Origin: Spirosoma fluviale
GTDB taxonomy: Bacteria; Bacteroidota; Bacteroidia; Cytophagales; Spirosomataceae
Assembly: GCA_945901025.1 (NCBI GenBank)
Contig: CAMDJW010000011.1
Span: 32,652 to 96,651, forward strand
Reading direction: 5' to 3'
DNA: 64,000 bases
In this document: positions 57,201 to 64,000 of the stretch, in pieces
How positions within the stretch are numbered: the stretch's first letter is position 1
Layout of the letters: each line of letters opens with the position of its first letter
Program-made: the position numbers and the translations under genes
Notes under the pieces: model-generated
What the model saw: the letters and a program-made list of their open reading frames with translations, nothing else
What the model was told of the DNA's origin: nothing
Databases searched by the model: none

Positions 57201-58122
57201 TAATGGTATGCTCAACTTGAATACGAGGATTTACCTCGATGAAATAAATATTTTCATCCTTATCGACTAAAAACTCAACCGTTCCTGCATTGTAATAATT
57301 AACAGCCTTTCCGATCGCTAACGCATATCCATATAGTTTTTGCTTTGTTTCCTCTTTTAAACCAAAGGAAGGAGCTATCTCAACCACCTTCTGGAATCTC
57401 CTTTGCACGGAACAATCACGTTCATACAAATGGACCAAATTTCCATGTTGGTCCCCCAGTAACTGCACCTCTATGTGTTTAGGCTCGTCGATGAATTTTT
57501 CAATAAATATCGTTTCGTCGCCAAATGCATTTTTAGCTTCATTTCTCGCTTCTTGGTATGCTTTCTCCAAATCTTCTTCCTTCCGCACCACACGCATTCC
57601 ACGCCCTCCCCCGCCAGCAGCCGCCTTAACCATCACTGGAAAAGTAATTCGCCTAGCTTCCGATAATGCTAAATCATATACGCTTAAATCTCCCTTTGAA
57701 TCCTGAATCATAGGCACATTAGCCTTATGAGCTGCCACCTTAGCAGCGACTTTATCCCCAAGCGCCTTCATCGCTTCTGGAGAAGGTCCTACAAATACGA
57801 TTCCTTCTTCTCTACACCTTAACGCAAGCTTTACGTTCTCAGAAAGAAAACCATATCCGGGATGAATGGCATCTATTTTCTTGGATTTACACAAAGAAAT
57901 CAAACCCTCAATATCTAAATAGGGCTTAAGCGGTTCATTTTCTTTTCCTATTTGGTAAGCCTCATCCGCTTTATAACGGTGTAGGGAATAACGATCTTCA
58001 AAAGTGTATACAGCAACAGTCCGAATTCCTAATTCAGAAGCCGCGCGCATGATACGAATCGCAATTTCACCTCGATTGGCAATAAGAAGGCTAGAGATTT
58101 TATTAACGTATGATTTTGGCAT
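54262..58122 (-). CDS. pyc: Pyruvate carboxylase fused to a C-terminal gamma-glutamylcyclotransferase-like domain
   Basis: Pyruvate carboxylase makes oxaloacetate from pyruvate and bicarbonate. In order: biotin carboxylase (about 1-455; GGGGRGMR ATP loop, EVNPRIQVEH), carboxyltransferase (about 530-820; TFRDGHQSLLATR metal site, HTHDTASV), the PC-type conserved region, and the biotinyl domain with Lys1114 in EAMKMES. The usual enzyme of about 1150 residues would end here. This one continues in frame with a GGCT-like domain at about 1160-1286: YGTLRRD at 1164-1170 and LDEYEEF. Start: the ATG at 58122; the frame extends to a TTG at 58149. No stop or frameshift is visible between the parts. Confidence 0.93.
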   Translation of the reverse strand: MPKSYVNKISSLLIANRGEIAIRIMRAASELGIRTVAVYTFEDRYSLHRYKADEAYQIGKENEPLKPYLDIEGLISLCKSKKIDAIHPGYGFLSENVKLALRCREEGIVFVGPSPEAMKALGDKVAAKVAAHKANVPMIQDSKGDLSVYDLALSEARRITFPVMVKAAAGGGGRGMRVVRKEEDLEKAYQEARNEAKNAFGDETIFIEKFIDEPKHIEVQLLGDQHGNLVHLYERDCSVQRRFQKVVEIAPSFGLKEETKQKLYGYALAIGKAVNYYNAGTVEFLVDKDENIYFIEVNPRIQVEHTITEEVTGIDIVRTQILIAQNYKLSDSGIYILSQADIPLRGFAIQCRITTEDPSNGFKPDFGTIIAYRNAAGFGIRLDEGSSYPGVKISPYFDSMLVKVSAKGRTLRGASERLNRALTEFRIRGVKTNIPFLRNVITHPIFQDGQCTVQFIDTHPELFKFKPTRDRSTKALRYLGEVIVNGNPDVKVKPTAPFRLATIPFVDPAKEFPTGNKQLLDQLGPEKFAKHIRDSKQVYFTDTTFRDGHQSLLATRVRTQDMLAVANGFAKSFPSLFSMEVWGGATFDVAMRFLQESPWKRLQEFREAMPNMLLQMLFRGSNAVGYSAYPDNLIEKFVEKSSEAGVDVFRIFDSLNWIEAMKVSIKAVRERTPGIAEAAICYTGDLYTNPKYNLQYYLDMARQLEDAGAHMLAIKDMAGLLRPFQAATLVTELKKTVDIPIHLHTHDTASVQSATYLKAIEAGVDIVDGALGAMSGLTSQPNLNSLVAMLQGQKNESHLDLDLLNEYSNYWEAVRAMYAPFESELKAGTAEVYTNEIPGGQYTNLRGQAIALGVGDKFELLKDNYSEANKLFGDLVKVTPSSKVVGDMAIFMTANSLTAEDVYAKGSTLSFPESVKDFFKGGLGQPYQGFPKQLQEIILKGEVALEGRPNDHLAPIDFDQDFKEFQAKFPDIEDGFFDYLSYKMYPKVFEDYYKNHALYGELSALPTPAFFYGLKQDEEIMITIEPGKTIIVKFLYMSDPDESGLRNVTFDLNGQARRIKILDRNIKIEKAQHIKAKEKGDIGAPLQGRLSRILVKSGDEVKKNAPLYIIEAMKMESIVSAPFEGLIGNVVLNEGTVVEQDDLVLTLEKAKLPEPDVEEYLFVYGTLRRDCGNDLHRLIARNSDYVGMATFQGQMFQVAEYPGIVASENAADQVVGELYLLSKTIKLLNVLDEYEEFDSEDLTASLFVREKVDVHLKGKLINSFAYLYNRPVGSLKRITSGDFLKG

Positions 58123-58342
58123 ATCAATATATTCCGTGCAGTATAACAAAAATGATAATTATATTGGGAAATTTATAGTTAAGAGCCTATTTTATTTTGA
58201 ATACCTTAAAATTTTACAATAATTATTGGGTTCGTTACCAAAAAATAAAATTCTAGCTTGGTAAATTAAGGGCCTGATAAAAATATTGTATGCCTTCAGT
58301 CGAAATTTCTTAACTTGCAGATCCAAAAAATATGAATTTTTA

Positions 58343-59350
58343 ATGAGCGCAACAAAACCATTGATCGGTATAACGTTAGGAGATTATAATGGCATTGGCC
58401 CTGAAGTAATCATAAAAGCTTTATCTAATCCGGAAATTTTACAATGGTGTGTACCCATCATCTATGGTTCTCAAAAAGTGCTCATTTATTATAAAAATGC
58501 AATGGAAGCCAGGGACTTCCAATTTAAAACCATCAGCGATATTACAATCATCACACCCAATCAGATTTATTTGATCAATTGTTGGGATGACGCTAACACC
58601 CTAGTAGAGCCAGGAAAGGAAACTCCTGAAGCGGGGAAAGCTGCTTTCGCCTGCTTAGACAGATCCGCTAAAGATTTAGATAAAGGACTTTTATCTGCCT
58701 TGGTCACGGCGCCTATCAACAAACATAACATTCAATCCGAAGAATTTAACTTCCCTGGACATACGGAATATTTGACGAACCGCTTTGAAGCAAAATCATC
58801 TTTAATGATGTTAGTTTCCGAAGATATCCGCATGGGCGTTGTAACAGGACATTTACCCATTCAAGAAGTCGCAAAAACCCTTACAAAAGAATTAATCAAG
58901 GAAAAAATCGATTTATTTCTTCTTAGTTTAAAGGAAGATTTCTCGATTGAAAAACCCAAATTAGCCGTTTTAGGTTTAAATCCTCATGCTGGTGATTCGG
59001 GGCTTTTGGGCCAAGAAGAATTAGATATAATTCAGCCGGTTGTGGAAGAATTTAGGACGAAGGCCCAATTGGTTTTTGGGCCCTACCCGGCAGACGGGTT
59101 CTTCGGAAAAGCACAATTTAAAGAATTTGATGGGGTATTAGCCATGTATCACGACCAAGGATTAATTCCCTTCAAATACATTGCATTTGAAACAGGCGTC
59201 AACTTTACCGCTGGCTTACCTATTATCAGAACTTCTCCAGACCATGGAACAGCCTATGATATTGCCGGTAAAAATGAAGCGGATCCTAATTCATTTTTGC
59301 ATGCCTTTTTCCTAGCGATAGAATTGGTTAAAAATCGAATGCAAGCATAA
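58343..59350 (+). CDS. pdxA: 4-hydroxythreonine-4-phosphate dehydrogenase
   Basis: PdxA oxidises 4-phosphohydroxy-threonine in the DXP-dependent pathway to vitamin B6. The 335-residue enzyme has GDYNGIGPEV at 13-22 and the metal-binding histidines in FPGHTEYL, LNPHAGDSG and MYHDQGLIPFK. The ATG at 58343 fits the family start; the frame runs back to 58286. The next gene encodes a 2-hydroxyacid dehydrogenase that could provide the PdxB-like step. Confidence 0.94.
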   Translation: MSATKPLIGITLGDYNGIGPEVIIKALSNPEILQWCVPIIYGSQKVLIYYKNAMEARDFQFKTISDITIITPNQIYLINCWDDANTLVEPGKETPEAGKAAFACLDRSAKDLDKGLLSALVTAPINKHNIQSEEFNFPGHTEYLTNRFEAKSSLMMLVSEDIRMGVVTGHLPIQEVAKTLTKELIKEKIDLFLLSLKEDFSIEKPKLAVLGLNPHAGDSGLLGQEELDIIQPVVEEFRTKAQLVFGPYPADGFFGKAQFKEFDGVLAMYHDQGLIPFKYIAFETGVNFTAGLPIIRTSPDHGTAYDIAGKNEADPNSFLHAFFLAIELVKNRMQA

Positions 59351-59352
59351 TT

Positions 59353-60282
59353 ATGGTCAAAAAAGTACTCATCATCGACGAGGTTCATTCCTCCATGGCT
59401 GAGGGCTTACAATCCTTAGGCTATGTGGTGGATGAGTTTTTAACGTTATCAAAACAAGAAACGATAGCGATCATCGGCCAATATACCGGTTTGATTCTAC
59501 GCAGTAAATTTATCATAGATGCTGAGTTTTTGGCTTCGGCCACTCAACTAACCTTTATTGCTCGAGCGGGTGCCGGTTTAGATCTGATTGATTTAGCCGC
59601 ATGCCAAGAAAAAAACATCTCTGTTTTTTCGGCCAACGAAGGAAATAAAGATGCGGTGGCGGAACATGTCATGGGCCAATTGCTCACCATCGCGCATCGA
59701 TTAAATACGGCTGATGCAGAAGTTAGAAATGGTATTTGGAATAGGGAAGCGAATAGAGGTTGGGAAATACATGGAAAAACCATCGGCATCATTGGTTTTG
59801 GAAATATGGGCCAAGCACTATGTCAAAGGGTACTTGGTTTTGGTCTAAAGATTTTAGCTTATGATAAATACGTACCAGCGCCCTCCCCTTTTGGTGCCGA
59901 TTTATCTGATGTTTTCCAACATGCCGACATTGTTTCTCTGCATGTTCCGTTGACCGATGAGACCCATGGATTCGTTAACAAAGATTTTTTAAAGTCCTTT
60001 AAAAAACCCATCGTATTATTGAATAGTTCGAGAGGCCCTATTACGCCCTTAGAAAATCTACTTTGGGGTTTGGAACAAGGCATTATTTCGGGATTAGCTT
60101 TAGATGTGTTGCCCAATGAAAAAATTAAGTCTTGGTCACAAGAAGAACAAATACTTTTTGAGAAATTGAAATCGTATCCCAATACACTCTTTAGTCCCCA
60201 TGTCGCTGGTTGGACTACCGAGAGTTACGTTAAAATCAATACGGTTTTAATAGAAAAAATCCGAACCCTATTCCACCCATGA
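59353..60282 (+). CDS. D-isomer-specific 2-hydroxyacid dehydrogenase
   Basis: The 309-residue NAD-dependent enzyme has the cofactor loop GFGNMG at 148-153, catalytic Arg227 in NSSRGP, Glu256 in LPNEK and His283 in SPHVAGW. The family includes phosphoglycerate, erythronate-4-phosphate (PdxB) and lactate dehydrogenases. Being 2 bases after pdxA suggests a step in pyridoxal phosphate synthesis, but the sequence alone does not show it. It overlaps mutS2 by 4 bases (ATGA). Confidence 0.88.
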   Translation: MVKKVLIIDEVHSSMAEGLQSLGYVVDEFLTLSKQETIAIIGQYTGLILRSKFIIDAEFLASATQLTFIARAGAGLDLIDLAACQEKNISVFSANEGNKDAVAEHVMGQLLTIAHRLNTADAEVRNGIWNREANRGWEIHGKTIGIIGFGNMGQALCQRVLGFGLKILAYDKYVPAPSPFGADLSDVFQHADIVSLHVPLTDETHGFVNKDFLKSFKKPIVLLNSSRGPITPLENLLWGLEQGIISGLALDVLPNEKIKSWSQEEQILFEKLKSYPNTLFSPHVAGWTTESYVKINTVLIEKIRTLFHP

Positions 60283-62723
60283 ATTATCCTGAAAACATAG
60301 GTGAAAAGTTAGGATTTAATCAGATTCAAAATCACATTAAGTCGCTATGCCTCAGTAATATGGGTGCTGAATATGCGGATAAAATGAAATTTTCAAACCG
60401 CTTTACGTTGGTGAATCAATGGGTCCAGCAAGTCAGCGAGATGAAACAGTTGATGGCTGAGCATGGTGGTGAGTGGCCCCAACAAGATTATTATGATTTG
60501 CGCGAATGGTTCGGACCTTTAAATCTAGAAGGACATTATTTAACAGCAGACGAATGGCGCGATTGGCAAAGGGGCCTCGATATTTTATATCAATGTGTTC
60601 GCTTTTTTTACAAAATAGATTCCGAAAAATACCCTGAAATTCATCGGATAACCCAAGTTTTTAAGGAAAAATGGGAAGGGCAAGAACATGGAGATTTTAG
60701 GCAAATACTGCCTATCATACAGGAATTAGATCGAGTTTTTGACGCCAATGGACAAATCAAGGAAAGCGCCTCCCCCGCTTTAGGAGATTTACGTAGAAAG
60801 CGCTTTGCGGAAGAACAAAATCTGAGAAAGAAATTGGACAGCTTGATCAATCAGGCCTATAAAGAAGGTTGGGTTAGCAAGGATTTTTCATTGACCCTAC
60901 GAAATGGACGTATGGTTATTCCCTTAGCGGCTGAGCATAAGAGAAAAATTAAGGGTTTTGTTCAAGACGAATCCGATACGGGTAAAACAGTATTCTTAGA
61001 ACCGGCTGATGCTTTAATTGCGAACAACGAAATCAAATCCTTAGAGTCAGCAGAACGCAGAGAAATTATATTAATTCTGAGCCGCCTATCGGATCGAATA
61101 AGACCTTTAGTTCCCATGCTGGGTTCTTGGTTCCAATGGCTAGGACTGATTGATTTCATCCGATCCAAGTCGATCTGGGCGACAGAGGTAAACGCTATTT
61201 TACCCAAGATAAAAGACTTCCCTACCCTAGATTGGAAAGAGGCAAGGCACCCCATTTTAGAACAATCCCTACATAAAATAGGTAAAAAAATAAAGCCTTT
61301 ATCCATTACATTGGATGATAAAAAAAGAATCATGGTCGTCTCTGGGCCTAATGCCGGAGGTAAATCGGTCACCTTGGGAACCTTAGGGCTATTGCAATAT
61401 TTATTTCAAACAGGCTGTTTAGTGCCCATGGCTGAGGGTTCTACCATGGGATTTTTTGATCAAATCTTTTTAGATATGGGGGACGATCAAAATATCGAAA
61501 ATGAATTAAGTACCTACAGCTCACACTTGAGTAATATGAATTATTTTTTAGGGCATGTAGATCCTAAAACGATGATTTTAGTTGACGAGTTTGGGACCGG
61601 AACAGAACCCTCCTTAGGAGGTGCCATTGCAGAATCCATCCTAGAGAAATTGGCAGAAAAAGGTTGTTATGGAGCTATCAATACGCACTTTGGGAATTTG
61701 AAGAGTTTAGCAGACCGACAAGCCGGATTGTTTAATGCTGCGATGCGGTACGATACTGAACATTTAGAACCTCAATTCATTTTGGACATGGGGAAACCAG
61801 GTAGTTCGTTTGCTTTTGAGATTGCCCAAAAAATCGGTTTGCCATCTAAAATCATTGAAAATGCCCGTAAAAAATTGGGCACTAAGCAGGTGGATTTTGA
61901 TAAGATGTTGATGGAAACGGAAACCGAAAAGCAAATATGGGAATCAAAAAACATTCGATTAACCCTAGAAAGCGAACAAGCGGAAGCTATCAAACAACAA
62001 TATACCAGCTTAAAAAATCATTTAGATGACGAGCAAAAAAGGCTCATTAATCAAGCTAAAGCAGAGGCTAAAAAAATTATACAGGAAGCCAACAGCCGTA
62101 TTGAACAAACCATACGAGAGATAAAAGAGAAGTCGGCTCAAAAGGAAGAAACAAAAGAAATCAGGGGGAAATTAGATGCATTTGTCAAAAAAGAATTACA
62201 TGAAATCCCGTCAAAAACTCCTATTCCAATAGAAAAACCGAATCCTAAAAATCTAAAAGGGCCCATGGTCATTGGAGATTGGGTAGCTTTAGATCAAGGC
62301 CAAGGAGAATCGGCTATCGGACAAATCATGGCATTTAAGGGCAAAGATGCGGTGGTGGCATTAGGTGGAATTAGCAGTACAATCAAAGTAAATCGATTAC
62401 AAAAAGTACATGCCCCTAAGCAGGAAAAACAAAAAATCTCTGCTCTACAAGGAATTGATTTCAATGATCGCATGGCCCAATTTTCCATCACGTTAGATGT
62501 ACGCGGAAAAAGAGGAGAAGAAGTATTTGTGATTTTAGATCGATACATGAATGACGCTTTGTTGTTAGGTTCCAATGAAATTAAAATTCTTCATGGCAAA
62601 GGGGATGGAATTTTGCGTAATTTGGTAAGGGAACAACTCAAACGCTATAATCAAATTAAGTCTTTTGAAGACGAACATGCGGATCGAGGAGGCGCAGGAG
62701 TAACCATTGTAACGTTTAAATAG
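60279..62723 (+). CDS. mutS2: MutS2 endonuclease/ATPase with Smr domain
   Basis: MutS2 proteins suppress recombination or rescue collided ribosomes. The 814-residue protein has the MutS-type core and ATPase: Walker A GPNAGGKS near residue 356-363 and LVDEFGTGTEPSLGGA, then a coiled region (about 530-620) and a C-terminal Smr nuclease domain (about 735-814) with LDVRG and HGKGDGILR, key Smr residues. The mismatch-recognition domain of true MutS is missing, as expected. It overlaps the previous gene by 4 bases and ends directly before the TPR lipoprotein start. Confidence 0.94.
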   Translation: MNYPENIGEKLGFNQIQNHIKSLCLSNMGAEYADKMKFSNRFTLVNQWVQQVSEMKQLMAEHGGEWPQQDYYDLREWFGPLNLEGHYLTADEWRDWQRGLDILYQCVRFFYKIDSEKYPEIHRITQVFKEKWEGQEHGDFRQILPIIQELDRVFDANGQIKESASPALGDLRRKRFAEEQNLRKKLDSLINQAYKEGWVSKDFSLTLRNGRMVIPLAAEHKRKIKGFVQDESDTGKTVFLEPADALIANNEIKSLESAERREIILILSRLSDRIRPLVPMLGSWFQWLGLIDFIRSKSIWATEVNAILPKIKDFPTLDWKEARHPILEQSLHKIGKKIKPLSITLDDKKRIMVVSGPNAGGKSVTLGTLGLLQYLFQTGCLVPMAEGSTMGFFDQIFLDMGDDQNIENELSTYSSHLSNMNYFLGHVDPKTMILVDEFGTGTEPSLGGAIAESILEKLAEKGCYGAINTHFGNLKSLADRQAGLFNAAMRYDTEHLEPQFILDMGKPGSSFAFEIAQKIGLPSKIIENARKKLGTKQVDFDKMLMETETEKQIWESKNIRLTLESEQAEAIKQQYTSLKNHLDDEQKRLINQAKAEAKKIIQEANSRIEQTIREIKEKSAQKEETKEIRGKLDAFVKKELHEIPSKTPIPIEKPNPKNLKGPMVIGDWVALDQGQGESAIGQIMAFKGKDAVVALGGISSTIKVNRLQKVHAPKQEKQKISALQGIDFNDRMAQFSITLDVRGKRGEEVFVILDRYMNDALLLGSNEIKILHGKGDGILRNLVREQLKRYNQIKSFEDEHADRGGAGVTIVTFK

Positions 62724-63215
62724 ATGGGGCGATTTTTAATCTTTGGTTTACTCTTTTTTTGTTCTAGCTGCATGTTGGAATATAGCTCCGGTATTGCAAA
62801 ACTTAAATCAGAAGACTTTAAAGGTGCTAATGAAGACCTCAGTATCGCGTACCAAAAAGATCCCTTTAATACAGATGTACTTTTTGCCAGAGCCTTAAGC
62901 CGAGGCTTTTATGGACATTATACAGGAGCAATTAATGATTTAACTAGAGCCATCAAGCTTAATCCCAATAATGCGAATTTTTATTTTTATCGGGGATATT
63001 TCAAATCTAAATTTGGAAATGAAAAAGGTGCGATTGAAGATTATTCTAAAACCATTTTAATTTATCCCTATTACCCTGAGGCTTATTATAATCGAGGAAT
63101 TAAATTGTTAAATACAGGTTATTTGTCTGAGGCCTGCCAAGATTTTCAAACAGCCATTGACCTAGGTGACACGCTATCGATCCGATTTATAAATGTGTAT
63201 TGCCGAAAAGAGTGA
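62724..63215 (+). CDS. TPR lipoprotein
   Basis: The start MGRFLIFGLLFFCSSC is a lipoprotein signal, with the lipidated residue most likely Cys16. Three to four TPR units follow in 163 residues (DFKGANEDLSIAYQKDP, GAIEDYSKTILIYPYYPEAYYNRG). Its ATG follows the mutS2 stop codon without a gap, so it is transcribed with mutS2. Function unknown; same style as the proteins at 18147 and 48444. Confidence 0.87.
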   Translation: MGRFLIFGLLFFCSSCMLEYSSGIAKLKSEDFKGANEDLSIAYQKDPFNTDVLFARALSRGFYGHYTGAINDLTRAIKLNPNNANFYFYRGYFKSKFGNEKGAIEDYSKTILIYPYYPEAYYNRGIKLLNTGYLSEACQDFQTAIDLGDTLSIRFINVYCRKE

Positions 63216-63336
63216 CATTTTTTGAATTTGTCAAAATGTAATATTATACCAAGGGGATAAAATATGCCCGTATTATTATCTAATAAATCGCTAAAAATAT
63301 TGACCTTTGTCTTTATTTAATTTTTAACGATTTATT

Positions 63337-63765
63337 ATGTCAATTGCAAAAGCTGGCGATACGGTCGCCGTACATTACACGGGTAAACACACCGACGGTT
63401 CCATTTTTGATTCCTCAGAAGGAAGAACTCCATTAGAATTTCAAATTGGTTCTGGTATGGTCATCAAAGGCTTCGACGATGGAGTAACAGGTATGAGCAT
63501 CGGTGACAAAAAAACAATCGTCATTCCTGCAGCTGAGGCCTATGGAGAACATTCGCCAGAAAATACAGTGAGCATAGAACGCTCTCAAATTCCATCTCAT
63601 ATCGAATTAGCTTTAGGAGCGTCTTTAAATATGCATCAGGATGGTGGCCAGGTCTTTGAAGTGGTGATTACCGATTTAACTGAAACGCATGTTACTTTAG
63701 ATGCGAATCATCCATTGGCTGGAAAAGATTTAACATTTGATCTTGAACTTGTTAGCATTCAATAA
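63337..63765 (+). CDS. FKBP-type peptidyl-prolyl isomerase, SlyD-like
   Basis: This 142-residue protein has an FKBP domain ([34 protein letters not shown]) and an inserted IF (chaperone) domain at about 72-125, as in SlyD. It lacks the metal-binding His-rich tail of E. coli SlyD. It catalyses prolyl isomerisation and chaperones folding in the cytoplasm. Its neighbour on the right is a YfhO-type membrane protein 5 bases away. Confidence 0.93.
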   Translation: MSIAKAGDTVAVHYTGKHTDGSIFDSSEGRTPLEFQIGSGMVIKGFDDGVTGMSIGDKKTIVIPAAEAYGEHSPENTVSIERSQIPSHIELALGASLNMHQDGGQVFEVVITDLTETHVTLDANHPLAGKDLTFDLELVSIQ

Positions 63766-63770
63766 TACGT

Positions 63771-64000
63771 ATGAAAATTGACCTACGCTCTTTTATCCCT
63801 CATGGACTGGTTATTTTAGGTTTTGTCGCGTTGGCATTCATTTATTGTGGACCGGTACTTCAAGGAAAAGTATTGATTCAGCATGATATCCAACAGGCAC
63901 AAGCGGCGGCCCAAGAGAGCGTTCAATTTAAAAAAATAAGTGGTGAAGATGCCTGGTGGACAAATTCCATGTTTGGCGGAATGCCTACTTTTCAAATTTC
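63771..64000 (+). CDS. YfhO family membrane protein, N-terminal part (cut by window)
   Basis: The gene starts with ATG at 63771 and runs in frame to the window end. The first 40 residues contain a hydrophobic helix ([15 protein letters not shown]), and then [20 protein letters not shown] and the [15 protein letters not shown] stretch, typical of the large YfhO-type membrane glycosyltransferase-like proteins in Bacteroidota. The rest lies outside. It begins 5 bases after the SlyD-like gene. Confidence 0.8.
   Translation, partial: MKIDLRSFIPHGLVILGFVALAFIYCGPVLQGKVLIQHDIQQAQAAAQESVQFKKISGEDAWWTNSMFGGMPTFQI

Noticed and set aside
60962..61372. 136-residue minus-strand frame inside mutS2
   Set aside because: It lies opposite to the MutS2 ATPase core; the plus-strand gene explains the coding signal.

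Overview
The window looks like the chromosome of a free-living member of the Bacteroidota, most likely order Cytophagales. The signs are low GC, few Shine-Dalgarno sequences, occasional TAnnTTTG promoter elements, an Oar-like TonB-dependent receptor, a PorX-type regulator of type IX secretion, PafA alkaline phosphatase, DUF3078 and DUF4905 proteins, TIGR02757, and many TPR proteins. I see no rRNA, tRNA, CRISPR array, prophage or insertion sequence. Almost all the DNA is coding, in short operons with frequent ATGA or TAATG overlaps.

Layout. 1-3.2 kb: the end of a TPR protein and an M16 peptidase. 3.2-8.2 kb: a suf Fe-S assembly operon on the minus strand (sufC-D-S-E-sufT, then a bacilliredoxin) with iscA divergent and no sufB. 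8.2-10.1 kb: maf, then a MarR regulator with a nitroreductase. 10.1-12.6 kb: an AT-rich accessory islet (zinc-ribbon-like exported protein, Kv-type potassium channel, FISUMP lipoprotein, gene fragment). 12.6-18.1 kb: tsaC-cca divergent from argS, a glutathione peroxidase and menA. 18.1-22.5 kb: TPR protein, AMP nucleosidase, a small nuclease-fold protein and pafA. 22.5-25.2 kb: UDP-glucose dehydrogenase and a UDP-glucuronate decarboxylase-like enzyme, surrounded by several repeats. 25.2-28.5 kb: the TonB receptor. 28.7-33.3 kb: a tight operon selD - alpha/beta hydrolase - tetrapyrrole methylase - MBL hydrolase - pssA - purS, then a CoA-binding protein. 33.4-39.5 kb: a NUMOD4/HNH protein and kdsB-metH-metF. 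39.6-44 kb: DUF4905, LysM/barrel protein, small membrane protein, TIGR02757, aldose epimerase, DUF3078. 44-48.3 kb: exopolyphosphatase with a degenerate IscA-like protein, porX, ftsE and transaldolase. 48.3 kb: a small structured RNA gene, candidate SRP RNA. 48.4-54.3 kb: TPR lipoprotein, TMEM220, two TIM-barrel isomerases, LolA-like protein, Tet-like MFS pump, GDPD-like protein. 54.3-58.1 kb: pyruvate carboxylase fused to a gamma-glutamylcyclotransferase-like domain. 58.3-64 kb: pdxA, a 2-hydroxyacid dehydrogenase, mutS2, TPR lipoprotein, an FKBP isomerase and the start of a YfhO-type membrane protein.

Functionally the window is mostly housekeeping: Fe-S assembly, tRNA maturation and charging, menaquinone, folate/B12 methionine synthesis, vitamin B6, phospholipid and LPS precursors. 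The least ordinary items are the pyruvate carboxylase fusion, the small RNA gene at 48.3 kb, the sufB-less suf operon, the repeat cluster around 23.9-25.1 kb, and the 10-12.6 kb islet. No obviously new multi-gene system could be shown from sequence alone.
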